A DNA stretch of 64,000 nucleotides, taken from Algibacter mikhailovii. Its GTDB lineage: Bacteria > Bacteroidota > Bacteroidia > Flavobacteriales > Flavobacteriaceae. The translations under genes were made by a program, and so were the position numbers. Of this stretch, positions 46,439 to 54,550 are shown one piece after another; position 1 is the stretch's first letter; every line of letters begins with the position of its first letter. Below the pieces are notes generated by a model. That model saw only the letters and a program-made list of their open reading frames with translations, did no database searches and had not been told where the DNA came from. Location: contig NZ_BMWZ01000001.1 in assembly GCF_014651495.1 (NCBI RefSeq), positions 312,575-376,574 of the forward strand, given 5' to 3'.

Positions 46439-46479
46439 AGCCGCTGCCAAACGCTCGATTGTTTTATAAAATCAAATTG
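46437..46479 (+). repeat. 43-bp direct repeat, left copy
   Basis: ATAGCCGCTGCCAAACGCTC... matches 59732-59773 (ATAACCGCTGGCAAACGCTA...) at about 38 of 43 positions, with one gap, in the same orientation. The pair frames the 13-kb accessory block. Confidence 0.6.
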
Positions 46480-46708
46480 CTATGGCAATTTATTTTACAC
46501 ACAATTATCCAACGCTTGCCAACGCCAAAATAAAAGCTAACCTTTTTACTATTATTAAAAATCGCGTATTCGATAAAATGTACGTTATAAAAAATTTTAG
46601 ACGATTCTCGTGAGCTTTCCACAAGAGCATAAATTTTAAGAAAAATAAAATTCTATGCACTTGTTATATTTAGAACTTCAATTAATCTTCTTTTTCAACT
46701 TTCATTAT

Positions 46709-46745
46709 CTTTTGTCTTGAAACAAAAGAAACAAAAATTCAAGGC
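46709..46745 (+). repeat. Short intergenic repeat-like hairpin
   Basis: TTTTGTCTTGAAACAAAAG followed by AAACAAAAATTCAAGGC contains nested inverted repeats (TTTTGT/ACAAAA, CTTGA/TCAAG). I associate this string with a frequently repeated intergenic element of Flavobacteriia, but no second copy is in the window. Confidence 0.35.
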
Positions 46746-46869
46746 TGCATATAATTTTGGAAACAATTAACGGCTCATTCGCTATATTTTAGGAAACATT
46801 CGAACTCGTTAACATTGCTTTGAAATCCCTTGTATAATTGAAACTCTTAAGATACTTTATTGCTAAACC

Positions 46870-46953
46870 CCTAAAATATGCACGCTCATTTCTCCTATTG
46901 TTTTGACCAAAATTTTATGAGGCCAAGTTTTACATTGATATTCTATTTTACAT
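46870..46953 (+). repeat. 84-bp direct repeat, left copy
   Basis: Starts CCTAAAATATGCACGCTCA and ends TTCTATTTTACAT. It matches 54907-54990 at 77 of 84 positions, same orientation, same length. Confidence 0.85.
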
Positions 46954-46989
46954 AATTTTAATAATCAATAGCAATGGTTTAATTGTTAT

Positions 46990-47859
46990 TTATGATGTTT
47001 GGAAACTCTCAAGTATTAGACATACAATTCGTTTGTTGTCAGCACTGTTTTGAACATGTTTTGACTGTTCTAATAATATAGTCTCCTTTAATGAAGGAAA
47101 TATTTTGCCAGCACGTTTAATCATTTTTTTACCAGGAAACATCAAATCATTTTTTGCGGCTATTATAGTAATTGGTGTTTTTATTGAATTGGCTACCCTC
47201 CTATTTATTACTGGAACTGGTGTAAAATCCATTTTAAAATGCAAAAATACTTTTGATAGTAACTGTATCGCAAATTCATCTCTTTCTGAAAATAGCTCAT
47301 TTAAAAAACGTTCCACATACCTTATCTTTTTTGTTTTTATATAACGCTTCATAGGTATAAACACTTTAAACAAAGCTTTAAAAGGATTTCCATTTACTAC
47401 GTAAGCAGGTGCTGTTAAAAAGACTTCTTTTATGTTAATATCTTTAAATTCTAAAGCCTTTAAAATAACCAAACCTCCAAATGAAAAACCTGCAAGTGTT
47501 AGATTTTTTAACTCAAGTTTATCAATTACTTCGTGTAACCAGGTACCATAATCATCATTTTTCATTGATAATCGCGTTTCTGCACTTTTATTGGGTTGCG
47601 CCAATACATCAACTGCAAAAACTTGAAAATGTGATTCTAAGCCTGAATAGGTTTCTAAAGCTATTGGTGCACAACCATTTGAACCATGAACAATTAGTAT
47701 TGGTGGTTTTGTGGCATCTCCAGTAACAATTACATTGGTTTTACCAAAAGCCGTTTCAACCTCTTGAAACTGATAATTGATATTTAGATCCTTTAACTTT
47801 TGATCATAAAGATTTAAAATCTCAAGTTTTCCTGTTTCAGATTTATATAGTGATTCCAT
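46990..47859 (-). CDS. Alpha/beta-fold hydrolase
   Basis: A 289-residue cytosolic alpha/beta hydrolase: PPILIVHGSNGCAP is the oxyanion region, LAGFSFGGLVILKALE the nucleophile elbow (Ser in G-F-S-F-G), IIAAKNDLMFPGKKM the acid loop and SKHVQNSAD the His. The substrate is unknown. It ends 36 bases after the left 84-bp repeat (in window coordinates) and is the last gene of the minus-strand run. Upstream of its start is a weak TCACTAAA box. Confidence 0.82.
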   Translation of the reverse strand: MESLYKSETGKLEILNLYDQKLKDLNINYQFQEVETAFGKTNVIVTGDATKPPILIVHGSNGCAPIALETYSGLESHFQVFAVDVLAQPNKSAETRLSMKNDDYGTWLHEVIDKLELKNLTLAGFSFGGLVILKALEFKDINIKEVFLTAPAYVVNGNPFKALFKVFIPMKRYIKTKKIRYVERFLNELFSERDEFAIQLLSKVFLHFKMDFTPVPVINRRVANSIKTPITIIAAKNDLMFPGKKMIKRAGKIFPSLKETILLEQSKHVQNSADNKRIVCLILESFQTS

Positions 47860-47908
47860 TTTTAGTCAATAAAGTATTTAGTGATTTTTTTGATTGAATT
47901 ATGTGTCT

Positions 47909-48790
47909 TTAAGAATCCTTTTTCATAAATTCCTTAATTTCAGTAATTGTTTCTTTTGCTTTTTCTTCTTGTAAAAAATGACCACAATTAAATTCTTTTA
48001 TTACTGCATTAGGTAATCTTTCTTTCCATTTTTGTAAGTACTCTGTTGTAATGAATTCATCTTTTGTACCCCAAAGTATTAACCAAGGTTTTGATTCCAA
48101 TTTATCTAAAAGATTCCACTGTAATTGATACCAATTAGAAGATCCAACTAAGGATTTACCGATATTTAGCAATGATTGTCTAGAAGCTTTATCTGGGAAA
48201 GGGTATATGTATTGTTTATGAACTTTTTTTGACATTTTTTTCTTGTCATAAATTCCTTTTTTAAAAAGGAACTTTGGGGAAAAATTCATTTTTAAGTACA
48301 AAAAACTTCCGATTTTACTATTGACTATTTTATCTATTTTTTGAGACTTAAAATTGTTCTTTGTTTCCCATAACCAACTATTAAAAAGAATAATTTTTTT
48401 TATTTTATTATTATTTTGAATTGCGGTTCCTAAACCTATTGGGCCTCCAAAGTCATGAACAACAAGTGTTATAGCTGTAAGATTAAGTTCTTCAATAAAA
48501 CTGTTCAAATTATTTGAATGAGACTCTGGCCTTCCATCAAAATCATCAGGCTTTTCAGATAATCCAAATCCAATATGGTCAATTGCTATGCATCTGTATT
48601 GCTCAGACAATGAGGAAACATATTCTCTATAAAGAAATGACCAAGCAGGAGTGCCGTGAATAAATAGTATAACATCTCCTTTTCCTTCATCTATATAATG
48701 CATTTTTCCTGCATCTAATTGAATATATTTATTTTCGAAAGGATACAAACTGGTGTCTAACCATTTTTGTGTATTTGATGACAAATTCAT
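47909..48790 (-). CDS. Haloalkane-dehalogenase-like alpha/beta hydrolase
   Basis: A 293-residue hydrolase. The nucleophile elbow is VVHDFGGPIGLG, with Asp at the nucleophile position, as in haloalkane dehalogenases and epoxide hydrolases (HDWG). FIHGTPAWSFLYREYV is the oxyanion/halide loop (HGxPxWSF..R) with the Trp used for halide binding. The acid is likely in WGTKDEFIT, and the His is in GHFLQEEKAKE. The natural substrate is unknown. The ECF-like promoter at 48821-48848 is 31 bases before its ATG. Confidence 0.8.
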   Translation of the reverse strand: MNLSSNTQKWLDTSLYPFENKYIQLDAGKMHYIDEGKGDVILFIHGTPAWSFLYREYVSSLSEQYRCIAIDHIGFGLSEKPDDFDGRPESHSNNLNSFIEELNLTAITLVVHDFGGPIGLGTAIQNNNKIKKIILFNSWLWETKNNFKSQKIDKIVNSKIGSFLYLKMNFSPKFLFKKGIYDKKKMSKKVHKQYIYPFPDKASRQSLLNIGKSLVGSSNWYQLQWNLLDKLESKPWLILWGTKDEFITTEYLQKWKERLPNAVIKEFNCGHFLQEEKAKETITEIKEFMKKDS

Positions 48791-48820
48791 TGTTCAACAA
48801 AATTTATGTTGTTTTTATTA

Positions 48821-48848
48821 GTTAGTGGTCTAATTGAAAAAATATTAC
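48821..48848 (-). promoter_or_regulatory. Putative ECF promoter P3 (GTAATA-N14-CCACTAAC)
   Basis: On the minus strand GTAATA (48848-48843), 14 bases, CCACTAAC (48828-48821), then TAATAAAAACAACA. It shares both boxes and spacer with the sites before the sigma factor and its small membrane gene. Confidence 0.55.
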
Positions 48849-48882
48849 TCAACAATGATATATTTTTACAATGAAAACTTCG

Positions 48883-49278
48883 TTATTGTTTTACTAAAAA
48901 TTCAGCGCTAGTTTCTTGACAATTAACTCCAGAATCTAGACAAATGTAATTTTCATTTTCATTAACCATTGCATTAAGAGTTCCTTCTTGTGTTTTAAGA
49001 ATTAATACAGGATGAGAATATGTATACGTTCCGTTTATAATAGTATCATAAGTGCCATGATGCCCATCAATATGTTGATAAGTGAATTCATTTTCTGTAT
49101 TAAATTTGAAAATCAGTTGTTCAATACATCCTTCTGGTTTCGTGCATTTAAAAGTTTCAACACCAATCCAAGTTGTGTTAATCAATACATTAGAATTATC
49201 AATAATATCTTTATCTTTTTCACAATTTGTTAATAATAGTAAAACTAGCAATACTGTGATTATTTTTTTTGTTTTCAT
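48883..49278 (-). CDS. Small lipoprotein of unknown function
   Basis: A 131-residue lipoprotein with lipobox LLLLTNC (Cys at about 19). The mature part has a beta-rich lipocalin-like pattern (NTTWIGVETFKCTKPEGC...FTYQHIDGHHGTYDTIINGTYTY) and four further Cys residues that could form disulfides. Function unknown. It lies between two hydrolase genes on the same strand. Confidence 0.65.
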   Translation of the reverse strand: MKTKKIITVLLVLLLLTNCEKDKDIIDNSNVLINTTWIGVETFKCTKPEGCIEQLIFKFNTENEFTYQHIDGHHGTYDTIINGTYTYSHPVLILKTQEGTLNAMVNENENYICLDSGVNCQETSAEFLVKQ

Positions 49279-49344
49279 TATATATGTTTAATAAATTTAT
49301 GATGAGATGTAATACAAAATATTACAAGTTTGTATTTATTCTAT

Positions 49345-50739
49345 TTAAATCCTTTTTAAAATCCAATTAGAAATTTCTTTTAAAGCAGTTGGAGAAAAGG
49401 TTTGTTCAATTTTTCTATATTCATCCATCTTTCCTGTTTCACACTCTTGAAAAAAGTGATTTAAATTTTCTAGTTCTACTATTTTATAATCTTTGTTTTC
49501 GCCTTTAATTAATGCATTTCTTATACCTTCTTGATTTAACTTAGCATTTACCTGCGTGTCTTTACTTCCATTTAATGACAATACTGGGATTTGTAATTTT
49601 TCGATTTCATTAGCAGGATTGTATTGTAAAAAATAGCGAGACCAAGGTTTTAAACTTGTTTTTAGTTGACCATCTATAAATGCATTGATTTTCTCTTTTG
49701 GCACATTTAAAGACGTTAAGATTGGTCTTAAAAAAGCATTGTAATGGTTTGTTAATTCTTCTTTAATTTCGGATTCGCTATTATTAGAAGTTACAATTGC
49801 AATCGCTTTTCTTGTGTTTTTCTCATAAGCTGCTTCATCTTTAACAGGGAATTGTCTTAATGTTTTAGATTGCATAACAGACAATTCTGTACCAGATATT
49901 CCTGTAGAAGCCAGCAACACCATAAAAGCAACATCTTTTGAGTTGTTTGCTACTAGAGGCGCAATAATGCCACCTTCACTATGACCAATCAAGCCAATCT
50001 GCTTAACGTCTACATCGTTTCTAGTTTTTAAATAAGCGATGGCACTCAAAACATCTTTAGAAAAATCTTCTGTTGTTGCGTTTCCAAAATCGCCTGTAGA
50101 TGCTCCGTGACCACGATCATCAAAACGCAAAACGCCAATGCCTTGTTTTGTTAAATGGTCAGCCAATACTAAAAAAGGTTTGTGTCCCATAAAACTTTCA
50201 TCTCTATCTTGTGGTCCACTTCCACTAATTAAAATTACCACTGGAAACTTTCCGTTTTTACTTGGTAATGTTAAAGTACCTGCTAATGCTATTTTGGCTT
50301 CTGTATTTTTAAAAACCACTTCTTCTTCATAGTATGTATAAGGTTTTACTGGTTCTTGAGGTCGTCTGGAATTTGCAATTTTTATAGTTCCTCGTTTTAA
50401 AATTAACACCAATTCTACTCCTCCTTCTTTATAAGTGCCTTCAAATTGTTGCGTATCTCTATTATAAACGCCTTCATAGCGCATTCCAACATTAGAGCCA
50501 TCAATTATTAACTTTCCGTCTATAAAAGTTGTTGTTGAAGGTTTTATACCAGAAACTCTAAATGTAGGCACACTCATAGTGGTTGAATATTTAGAGTCTT
50601 CTTGTTCTATTTTAAAAACAAAGGTGATTAGTTTCTCTCCTCTTTTGGTTTCTCCGTTCCAATCTCCCGAGATATTCTGTGAATATGCACTTACTATTGA
50701 TACTATAAATACGATGATTAATGTTAATCTTGTTTTCAT
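49345..50739 (-). CDS. Secreted alpha/beta hydrolase with N-terminal beta domain
   Basis: A 464-residue exported hydrolase (signal peptide MKTRLTLIIVFIVSIVSAYS). Residues 22 to about 115 are a beta-rich domain (ISGDWNGETK...TTFIDGKLIIDG...GTYKEGGVE) shared with the gene at 1-496. The catalytic domain follows: ILISGSGPQDRDESFMG, FDDRGHGAST, IGLIGHSEGGIIAPLVA (Ser about 253), NGSKDTQVNAKLN (acid) and LNHFFQE (His). This layout is common among Bacteroidota esterase/peptidase-like hydrolases. The start is ATG 50739; an ATG at 50778 would begin within the conserved leader repeat. Confidence 0.82.
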   Translation of the reverse strand: MKTRLTLIIVFIVSIVSAYSQNISGDWNGETKRGEKLITFVFKIEQEDSKYSTTMSVPTFRVSGIKPSTTTFIDGKLIIDGSNVGMRYEGVYNRDTQQFEGTYKEGGVELVLILKRGTIKIANSRRPQEPVKPYTYYEEEVVFKNTEAKIALAGTLTLPSKNGKFPVVILISGSGPQDRDESFMGHKPFLVLADHLTKQGIGVLRFDDRGHGASTGDFGNATTEDFSKDVLSAIAYLKTRNDVDVKQIGLIGHSEGGIIAPLVANNSKDVAFMVLLASTGISGTELSVMQSKTLRQFPVKDEAAYEKNTRKAIAIVTSNNSESEIKEELTNHYNAFLRPILTSLNVPKEKINAFIDGQLKTSLKPWSRYFLQYNPANEIEKLQIPVLSLNGSKDTQVNAKLNQEGIRNALIKGENKDYKIVELENLNHFFQECETGKMDEYRKIEQTFSPTALKEISNWILKRI

Positions 50740-50845
50740 TTTTGATTGTTTTTTTACTTGCCGAAAATTATTCGGCATTTGAATTTTAAAATAAATAATG
50801 TGACTTTTTGTGTTTTCTTTAAAGTTAATTTTAGGATGTTTCCGC
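50737..50845 (-). repeat. Leader repeat R1 upstream of the 49345 hydrolase
   Basis: A segment of about 110 bp, starting GCGGAAACATCCTA and ending at the signal-peptide ATG, resembles R2 at 52744-52854 at roughly 85% by eye. It includes the hairpin TGCCGAA...TTCGGCA and GTAAAAAAACAA. Confidence 0.7.
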
Positions 50846-50862
50846 TTGTTGCAGTGTTGTTA

Positions 50863-51555
50863 TTAACTTATTTGAAATTCTTTTACCCTTGAACCTTTTA
50901 TGAGAAGCCAAAGCATAAATATTAATTCACCCAATGCAGTAAACATACTAAAGCTTGTATTGATATCGGGATACAAAAACACTTTTAAATGGCCAACAAC
51001 ATAGCCTATACCTGCAATGACTAATAACCAGCCCATTATTTTTGGAATATATGCAGCTTTTAATACCAAAAGGCCAAGAAGAATTAGATAAATGCCAAAT
51101 AATACCAAACCAAAAAACCATTCGTATTTGTAAGATTTAATATAAAAAAGCATGAACTCTGAAATTTGCTCCTGAGAATTCGAAAGAAAGTAAGAAGTCC
51201 CTTTTGTTAGGGTAAATACCTTTATCAAATTAGTTACGGCGAATAAATAAACTCCTGTGTATAATAATCGAAACCAAGCTGTGAGTAATGATAAGCTTTT
51301 ATTTACCGGTTTTAAAAATATATAAAGTGCCCAGGCTACAACAATATCTGCTACTATTGTGATAAAGATTAGAAAAATGGCGATATTAAATAAGAATGAA
51401 TTATTAGTGATGTTAGCTGCAGTTTCTAATGCATTATTGGGTTTTACTAAATCTGGGATTATTTTAAATTCAGCGAATGGAACCGTTAAAGTCATAATTA
51501 ACAGTCCAATTCCTGCTATTGTAGCTGCTTTTGAAAGTGAGATACTTTTATTCAT
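50863..51555 (-). CDS. DUF4386 family membrane protein
   Basis: A 230-residue protein with six hydrophobic segments. The opening SKAATIAGIGLLIMTLTVPFAEF, FLIFITIVADIVVAWALYIFLKPVNKSLSLLTAWFRLLYTGVY and the C-terminal ELIFMLWLLIKGSR are typical of DUF4386, a family of unknown function. It lies between the two copies of the leader repeat. Confidence 0.82.
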   Translation of the reverse strand: MNKSISLSKAATIAGIGLLIMTLTVPFAEFKIIPDLVKPNNALETAANITNNSFLFNIAIFLIFITIVADIVVAWALYIFLKPVNKSLSLLTAWFRLLYTGVYLFAVTNLIKVFTLTKGTSYFLSNSQEQISEFMLFYIKSYKYEWFFGLVLFGIYLILLGLLVLKAAYIPKIMGWLLVIAGIGYVVGHLKVFLYPDINTSFSMFTALGELIFMLWLLIKGSRVKEFQIS

Positions 51556-51645
51556 ATTGTTCTGATTTTAATAATTGCATTTTGATTTGGCTAACTGTTT
51601 ATATTGAACTACCTTTTTATTGTTTTTGAATTGTTGTTTAGAGAT

Positions 51646-52746
51646 TTATTCTTCCCACATTTCTTTTTCTATAGATTTATATAATTCATCAAAAGCATAA
51701 GGATGGTTTGCAAAAATGATGATGGCCCTTTTTTTATCTGGCTCTATAATAGAAATCGTTCTTACACCTGTATCGCCTCCTCCGTGTTCGTAATATAGAT
51801 TGTTGTTTATTGCTTTTATAAACCAAGTATAATAACCTAAATGGGGTGTGCTAACTGAAGGTATTATCATTTTTTTTGTTTCGTTCTTTAAAATAAAGTT
51901 ATTATCATCAGCATTTAAAAACCCTGCAATTAAAGTAGTGTAGTCTGTAATAGATGTTCTTAATTGTCCTCCAGGATAATCTGGGTATCCGTTATGACCT
52001 TTAAATATAAATTCTTTAGTTTTATTTTTAACATAGGTTTTGGCAACTAAACTAGAATCTAAATTCTTTAAAAACCAGCTTGTATTATTCATTTTCATTG
52101 GTTTGAAAATGTTTTTTTGGCAAAAATCCTCATAACTCATTCCAGATACTTGTTCAACTATATAACCCAGTAATGCAATGCCTGTGTTAGAATATTTAAA
52201 ATTCAATTTATGATTTGGTTTATTATCATAGTTACTTTCTTTATAAAGATTTCCTCCAGAAACCAAATAATCTTTTAAATACGCTAAACTAATCTTTGGG
52301 TCGCCTTTAGGGTTGCTCCAGTGAGGTCCATAAAACTTTATATCATCTTTAATTCCGCTTCTATGTTTAAGTAAAAGTTCTACAGTTATTTTTTCGTTAG
52401 GAAAAAATGGGTTTTTTACTTTAAAAGGTAAATAATTATTAATATCTGTTTTTAATTCAATCTTCCCAGATTCTACCAATTTAAACACCGCCATATTGGT
52501 TACTGTTTTAGAAACAGATGCAATGTGAAAAGGTGTATTTATAGTAGCCTTCTTTTTTAAAATTATATCTCTTAGCCCATTGGCACTAATATGTACAACT
52601 TTTCCAGAGTCGATAACCGCAACAGCTAATGCTGGCACTTTACTTGCATTAATTTCTGCTTCAATTAGGGCGTTGATTTTTGGGTGCATTTGCCCTAAGC
52701 TAATAGTTGTGATAAAAAGATAGAATACTAAAAATTTTATTTTCAT
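51646..52746 (-). CDS. Serine hydrolase of the beta-lactamase (class C) family
   Basis: A 366-residue exported enzyme (signal peptide MKIKFLVFYLFITTISLG). Active-site motifs: SVSK (SxxK, about residues 76-79, in IASVSKTVTNMAVFK), YSN (YxN, about 185, in YSNTGIALLGYIV) and HGGGDTG (third motif). This is the fold of AmpC, esterase EstB and D-peptidases; small secreted forms in Bacteroidota are mostly peptidases or esterases, and resistance cannot be inferred. The start is ATG 52746, after leader repeat R2. Confidence 0.85.
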   Translation of the reverse strand: MKIKFLVFYLFITTISLGQMHPKINALIEAEINASKVPALAVAVIDSGKVVHISANGLRDIILKKKATINTPFHIASVSKTVTNMAVFKLVESGKIELKTDINNYLPFKVKNPFFPNEKITVELLLKHRSGIKDDIKFYGPHWSNPKGDPKISLAYLKDYLVSGGNLYKESNYDNKPNHKLNFKYSNTGIALLGYIVEQVSGMSYEDFCQKNIFKPMKMNNTSWFLKNLDSSLVAKTYVKNKTKEFIFKGHNGYPDYPGGQLRTSITDYTTLIAGFLNADDNNFILKNETKKMIIPSVSTPHLGYYTWFIKAINNNLYYEHGGGDTGVRTISIIEPDKKRAIIIFANHPYAFDELYKSIEKEMWEE

Positions 52747-52854
52747 TTTGAGTTGTTTTTTTACTTGCCGAAAATTATTCGACATTTATGTTTATAATAA
52801 ATTAATGTGATTATTAGTGTTTTCTTTTGATGATAATTATAGGATGTTTCCAGC
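52744..52854 (-). repeat. Leader repeat R2 upstream of the serine hydrolase
   Basis: Second copy of the 110-bp leader. It starts GCTGGAAACATCCTA, which is also the last codons of the gene at 52837, and ends at the serine-hydrolase ATG. It contains the hairpin CGAATAATTTTCGGCAAG. Confidence 0.7.
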
Positions 52855-53289
52855 AGCTTTGGCTTTAGCATCTTTATTACGACCTATATATGCACCTATG
52901 AACATTCCTAAACAAATTCCTAAGGAAAGCCCTAAAGATTTTTCAAAACGCTGACCTATAAGAACTCCAAAAACGACTCCAAATAATATTCCTAGACTTA
53001 CACTTAAGTTTGTGTAATGTCCTTTAGAAATTAAGGAAAATGTATCTTTTAAATAGTTTTCAAATTTAGTGAGTGCCTTTTTGAAAAATCTTTTTCTATT
53101 TTCAGGATTGGATTCAAATTGTAAACTTTTCAGTTCTACTTCTATAGATTGAATTTCATCAGTTGTAAATTCTCTATTTTTCAATTCATTTAAAATATGA
53201 AGAAATTTATCGTAAACTTTAATTTCTGATGTTTTAGTTGTTTCAGTTTTTATACTTTTAAAAAAGTTATGTGCTTCTTGTAATGTCAT
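52837..53289 (-). CDS. Small membrane protein with glycine-rich helices
   Basis: A 150-residue protein. A helical cytosolic N-terminus (MTLQEAHNFFKSIKTETTKTSEIKVYDKFLHILNEL, coiled-coil-like to about residue 90) is followed by two glycine-zipper helices (VSLGILFGVVFGVLIGQRF, LGLSLGICLGMFIGAYIG) and a basic tail. The start is ATG 53289, 20 bases after ECF-like promoter P2. It is next to the sigma factor and its membrane partner, so it may be part of their circuit. Function unknown. Confidence 0.65.
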   Translation of the reverse strand: MTLQEAHNFFKSIKTETTKTSEIKVYDKFLHILNELKNREFTTDEIQSIEVELKSLQFESNPENRKRFFKKALTKFENYLKDTFSLISKGHYTNLSVSLGILFGVVFGVLIGQRFEKSLGLSLGICLGMFIGAYIGRNKDAKAKAAGNIL

Positions 53290-53308
53290 AATAATTAGTG
53301 TTTTCTTG

Positions 53309-53336
53309 GTTAGTGGCAGAAAACAAAATTTATTAC
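53309..53336 (-). promoter_or_regulatory. Putative ECF promoter P2 (GTAATA-N14-CCACTAAC)
   Basis: On the minus strand GTAATA (53336-53331), 14 bases, CCACTAAC (53316-53309), then CAAGAAAACACTAA. It is 20 bases before the ATG of the small membrane protein. Confidence 0.6.
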
Positions 53337-53401
53337 ATGTGAAACTTATTTTTTTTAAAAATAATGAAAAAAGCAAGTAATTATAGGGTTTAAAGAAGTA
53401 T

Positions 53402-54058
53402 TTAACTTCTTAAACTTTCAATATCAGTCATTAATTCTTCTAGTTTTTTGAATACCCTTCCATAAACAATGTTTAAATCCCATTTATAAATTCTACCTCC
53501 AAAAAGTACTAATAAACCAATTATTGCTAATGCTATAACGATTCCTATTACTGGAACACCAAAAATGAGATAGGTGTCTGGAAAACCAACAAGAATTTCA
53601 CCTACAAGTCTCTCTCCTAAAGGCATACCTTCTGCATCTTTAAACCAAAATCCTAAAACCATTGATATAAAAATTATTGGGTATAAAAATTTTGAAATTT
53701 TCTTATTGATTGCTATCTGTTTTTGTATCCATTGATTAAATGTTTTTAGGTATTGAGAACTACTTACACCCAAATCTATTTTGTTTAAATCATTTAATAA
53801 CTTCTTATTTATAATAACAAGTACAGAAAGTGTAACAAAAAATATGATACCTGTTATTGGAATACCTACAATGAAAGAGACTATTAAAAAAGCAAATGAG
53901 AATGCAACAATTGCTATCAAATTTATTTTAAACATCCTTTTAAATTTATCAATGATATGAATTGATTTTTGGCTGTATAGGTTGTTTATTTTTGGTGCAA
54001 TTAATGCATCACTCTTAAGAAAACCTTCTTTCCAGATATTTTCAATTGATCTTTCCAT
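53402..54058 (-). CDS. Membrane protein, probable partner of the ECF sigma factor
   Basis: A 218-residue protein with a cytosolic N-terminus of about 45 residues (MERSIENIWKEGFLKSDALIAP...) and four to five helices (LIAIVAFSFAFLIVSFIVGIPITGIIFF, LYPIIFISMVLGFWF, GVPVIGIVIALAIIGLLVLFGG). It overlaps the sigma-factor gene by 17 bases, the position in which anti-sigma factors usually lie. It has no recognisable zinc-anti-sigma or FecR domain, so the anti-sigma role is inference. Confidence 0.7.
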   Translation of the reverse strand: MERSIENIWKEGFLKSDALIAPKINNLYSQKSIHIIDKFKRMFKINLIAIVAFSFAFLIVSFIVGIPITGIIFFVTLSVLVIINKKLLNDLNKIDLGVSSSQYLKTFNQWIQKQIAINKKISKFLYPIIFISMVLGFWFKDAEGMPLGERLVGEILVGFPDTYLIFGVPVIGIVIALAIIGLLVLFGGRIYKWDLNIVYGRVFKKLEELMTDIESLRS

Positions 54059-54533
54059 CTAATATTTTTTTTAATCTCATTTTAATTCTTTTAACTCGTA
54101 CACCAATATTATTAGGGTTTGTACCAATAATTTCAGCAATTTCCTTTTGCGATTTTTCTTCTAAATACAGCATAATTATGGCTCTATCAATTTCTGATAG
54201 TTTTCGAATAGCATCATATAATAAATTTAAAGATTCGTCTGAAAACGCGTAGTTGTCTTCAGTTTCATCAGCAGTTATAGAATCAGATACAAAATGTTGT
54301 ACATTATTTTTCTTTTTCTTGAGTAAGGTTAAACAAACGTTTAAAGAAATTCTGTACACCCAAGTACTCCATTGCGATTCCTCACGAAAATTGTCTTTAC
54401 TTCTCCAAATTTGTAAACACACTTCTTGGTAATAATCTTCAAAATCTTCTTGCGAGTTGGTATAGGCTCGACATAATTTAATGATTATTCCTGCAAAGGG
54501 TAAAATAGATGTTTTATAAAAATCGCTACTCAA
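54042..54533 (-). CDS. ECF (extracytoplasmic function) RNA polymerase sigma factor
   Basis: A 163-residue sigma-70 family factor. Region 2 is IIKLCRAYTNSQEDFEDYYQEVCLQIWRSKDNFREESQWSTWVYRISLNVCLTLL. Region 4 is KLSEIDRAIIMLYLEEKSQKEIAEIIGTNPNNIGVRVKRIKMRLKKIL, a helix-turn-helix. It redirects polymerase to a small regulon. An identical pair of boxes precedes it and two nearby genes, so autoregulation is likely. It overlaps the partner membrane protein and lies next to the truncated LytTR gene. Confidence 0.9.
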   Translation of the reverse strand: MSSDFYKTSILPFAGIIIKLCRAYTNSQEDFEDYYQEVCLQIWRSKDNFREESQWSTWVYRISLNVCLTLLKKKKNNVQHFVSDSITADETEDNYAFSDESLNLLYDAIRKLSEIDRAIIMLYLEEKSQKEIAEIIGTNPNNIGVRVKRIKMRLKKILDGKIN

Positions 54534-54550
54534 TAGTGTTGTTTATATTA

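Larger units (their letters stand above)
46098..46989. other. Repeat-rich noncoding region at the left edge of the accessory block
   Basis: These 892 bases have no reading frame I can support. They hold three dif-like or inverted sites (46138-46165, 46293-46320, 46411-46438), one copy each of a 43-bp repeat (46437-46479) and an 84-bp repeat (46870-46953), and a TTTTGTCTTGAAACAAAAG-like hairpin at about 46709-46745. The density of repeats suggests a site of repeated insertion. Confidence 0.65.

Noticed and set aside
46293-46490. Integron attC sites as explanation for the repeats
   Set aside because: The strings lack the RYYYAAC/GTTRRRY core pairs and no integron integrase is visible; the dif-like reading fits better.
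49298-49325. Fourth ECF promoter copy before the lipoprotein gene at 48883-49278
   Set aside because: GTAATA is present but the second box (TCATCATA) matches poorly, and GTAATA is part of a local inverted repeat.
51646-52746. Antibiotic-resistance beta-lactamase
   Set aside because: The class C fold is shared with peptidases and esterases; nothing in the sequence points to resistance.
46990-54533. Prophage or transposon origin of the accessory block
   Set aside because: No integrase, transposase, capsid or conjugation gene is present; only repeats hint at mobility.
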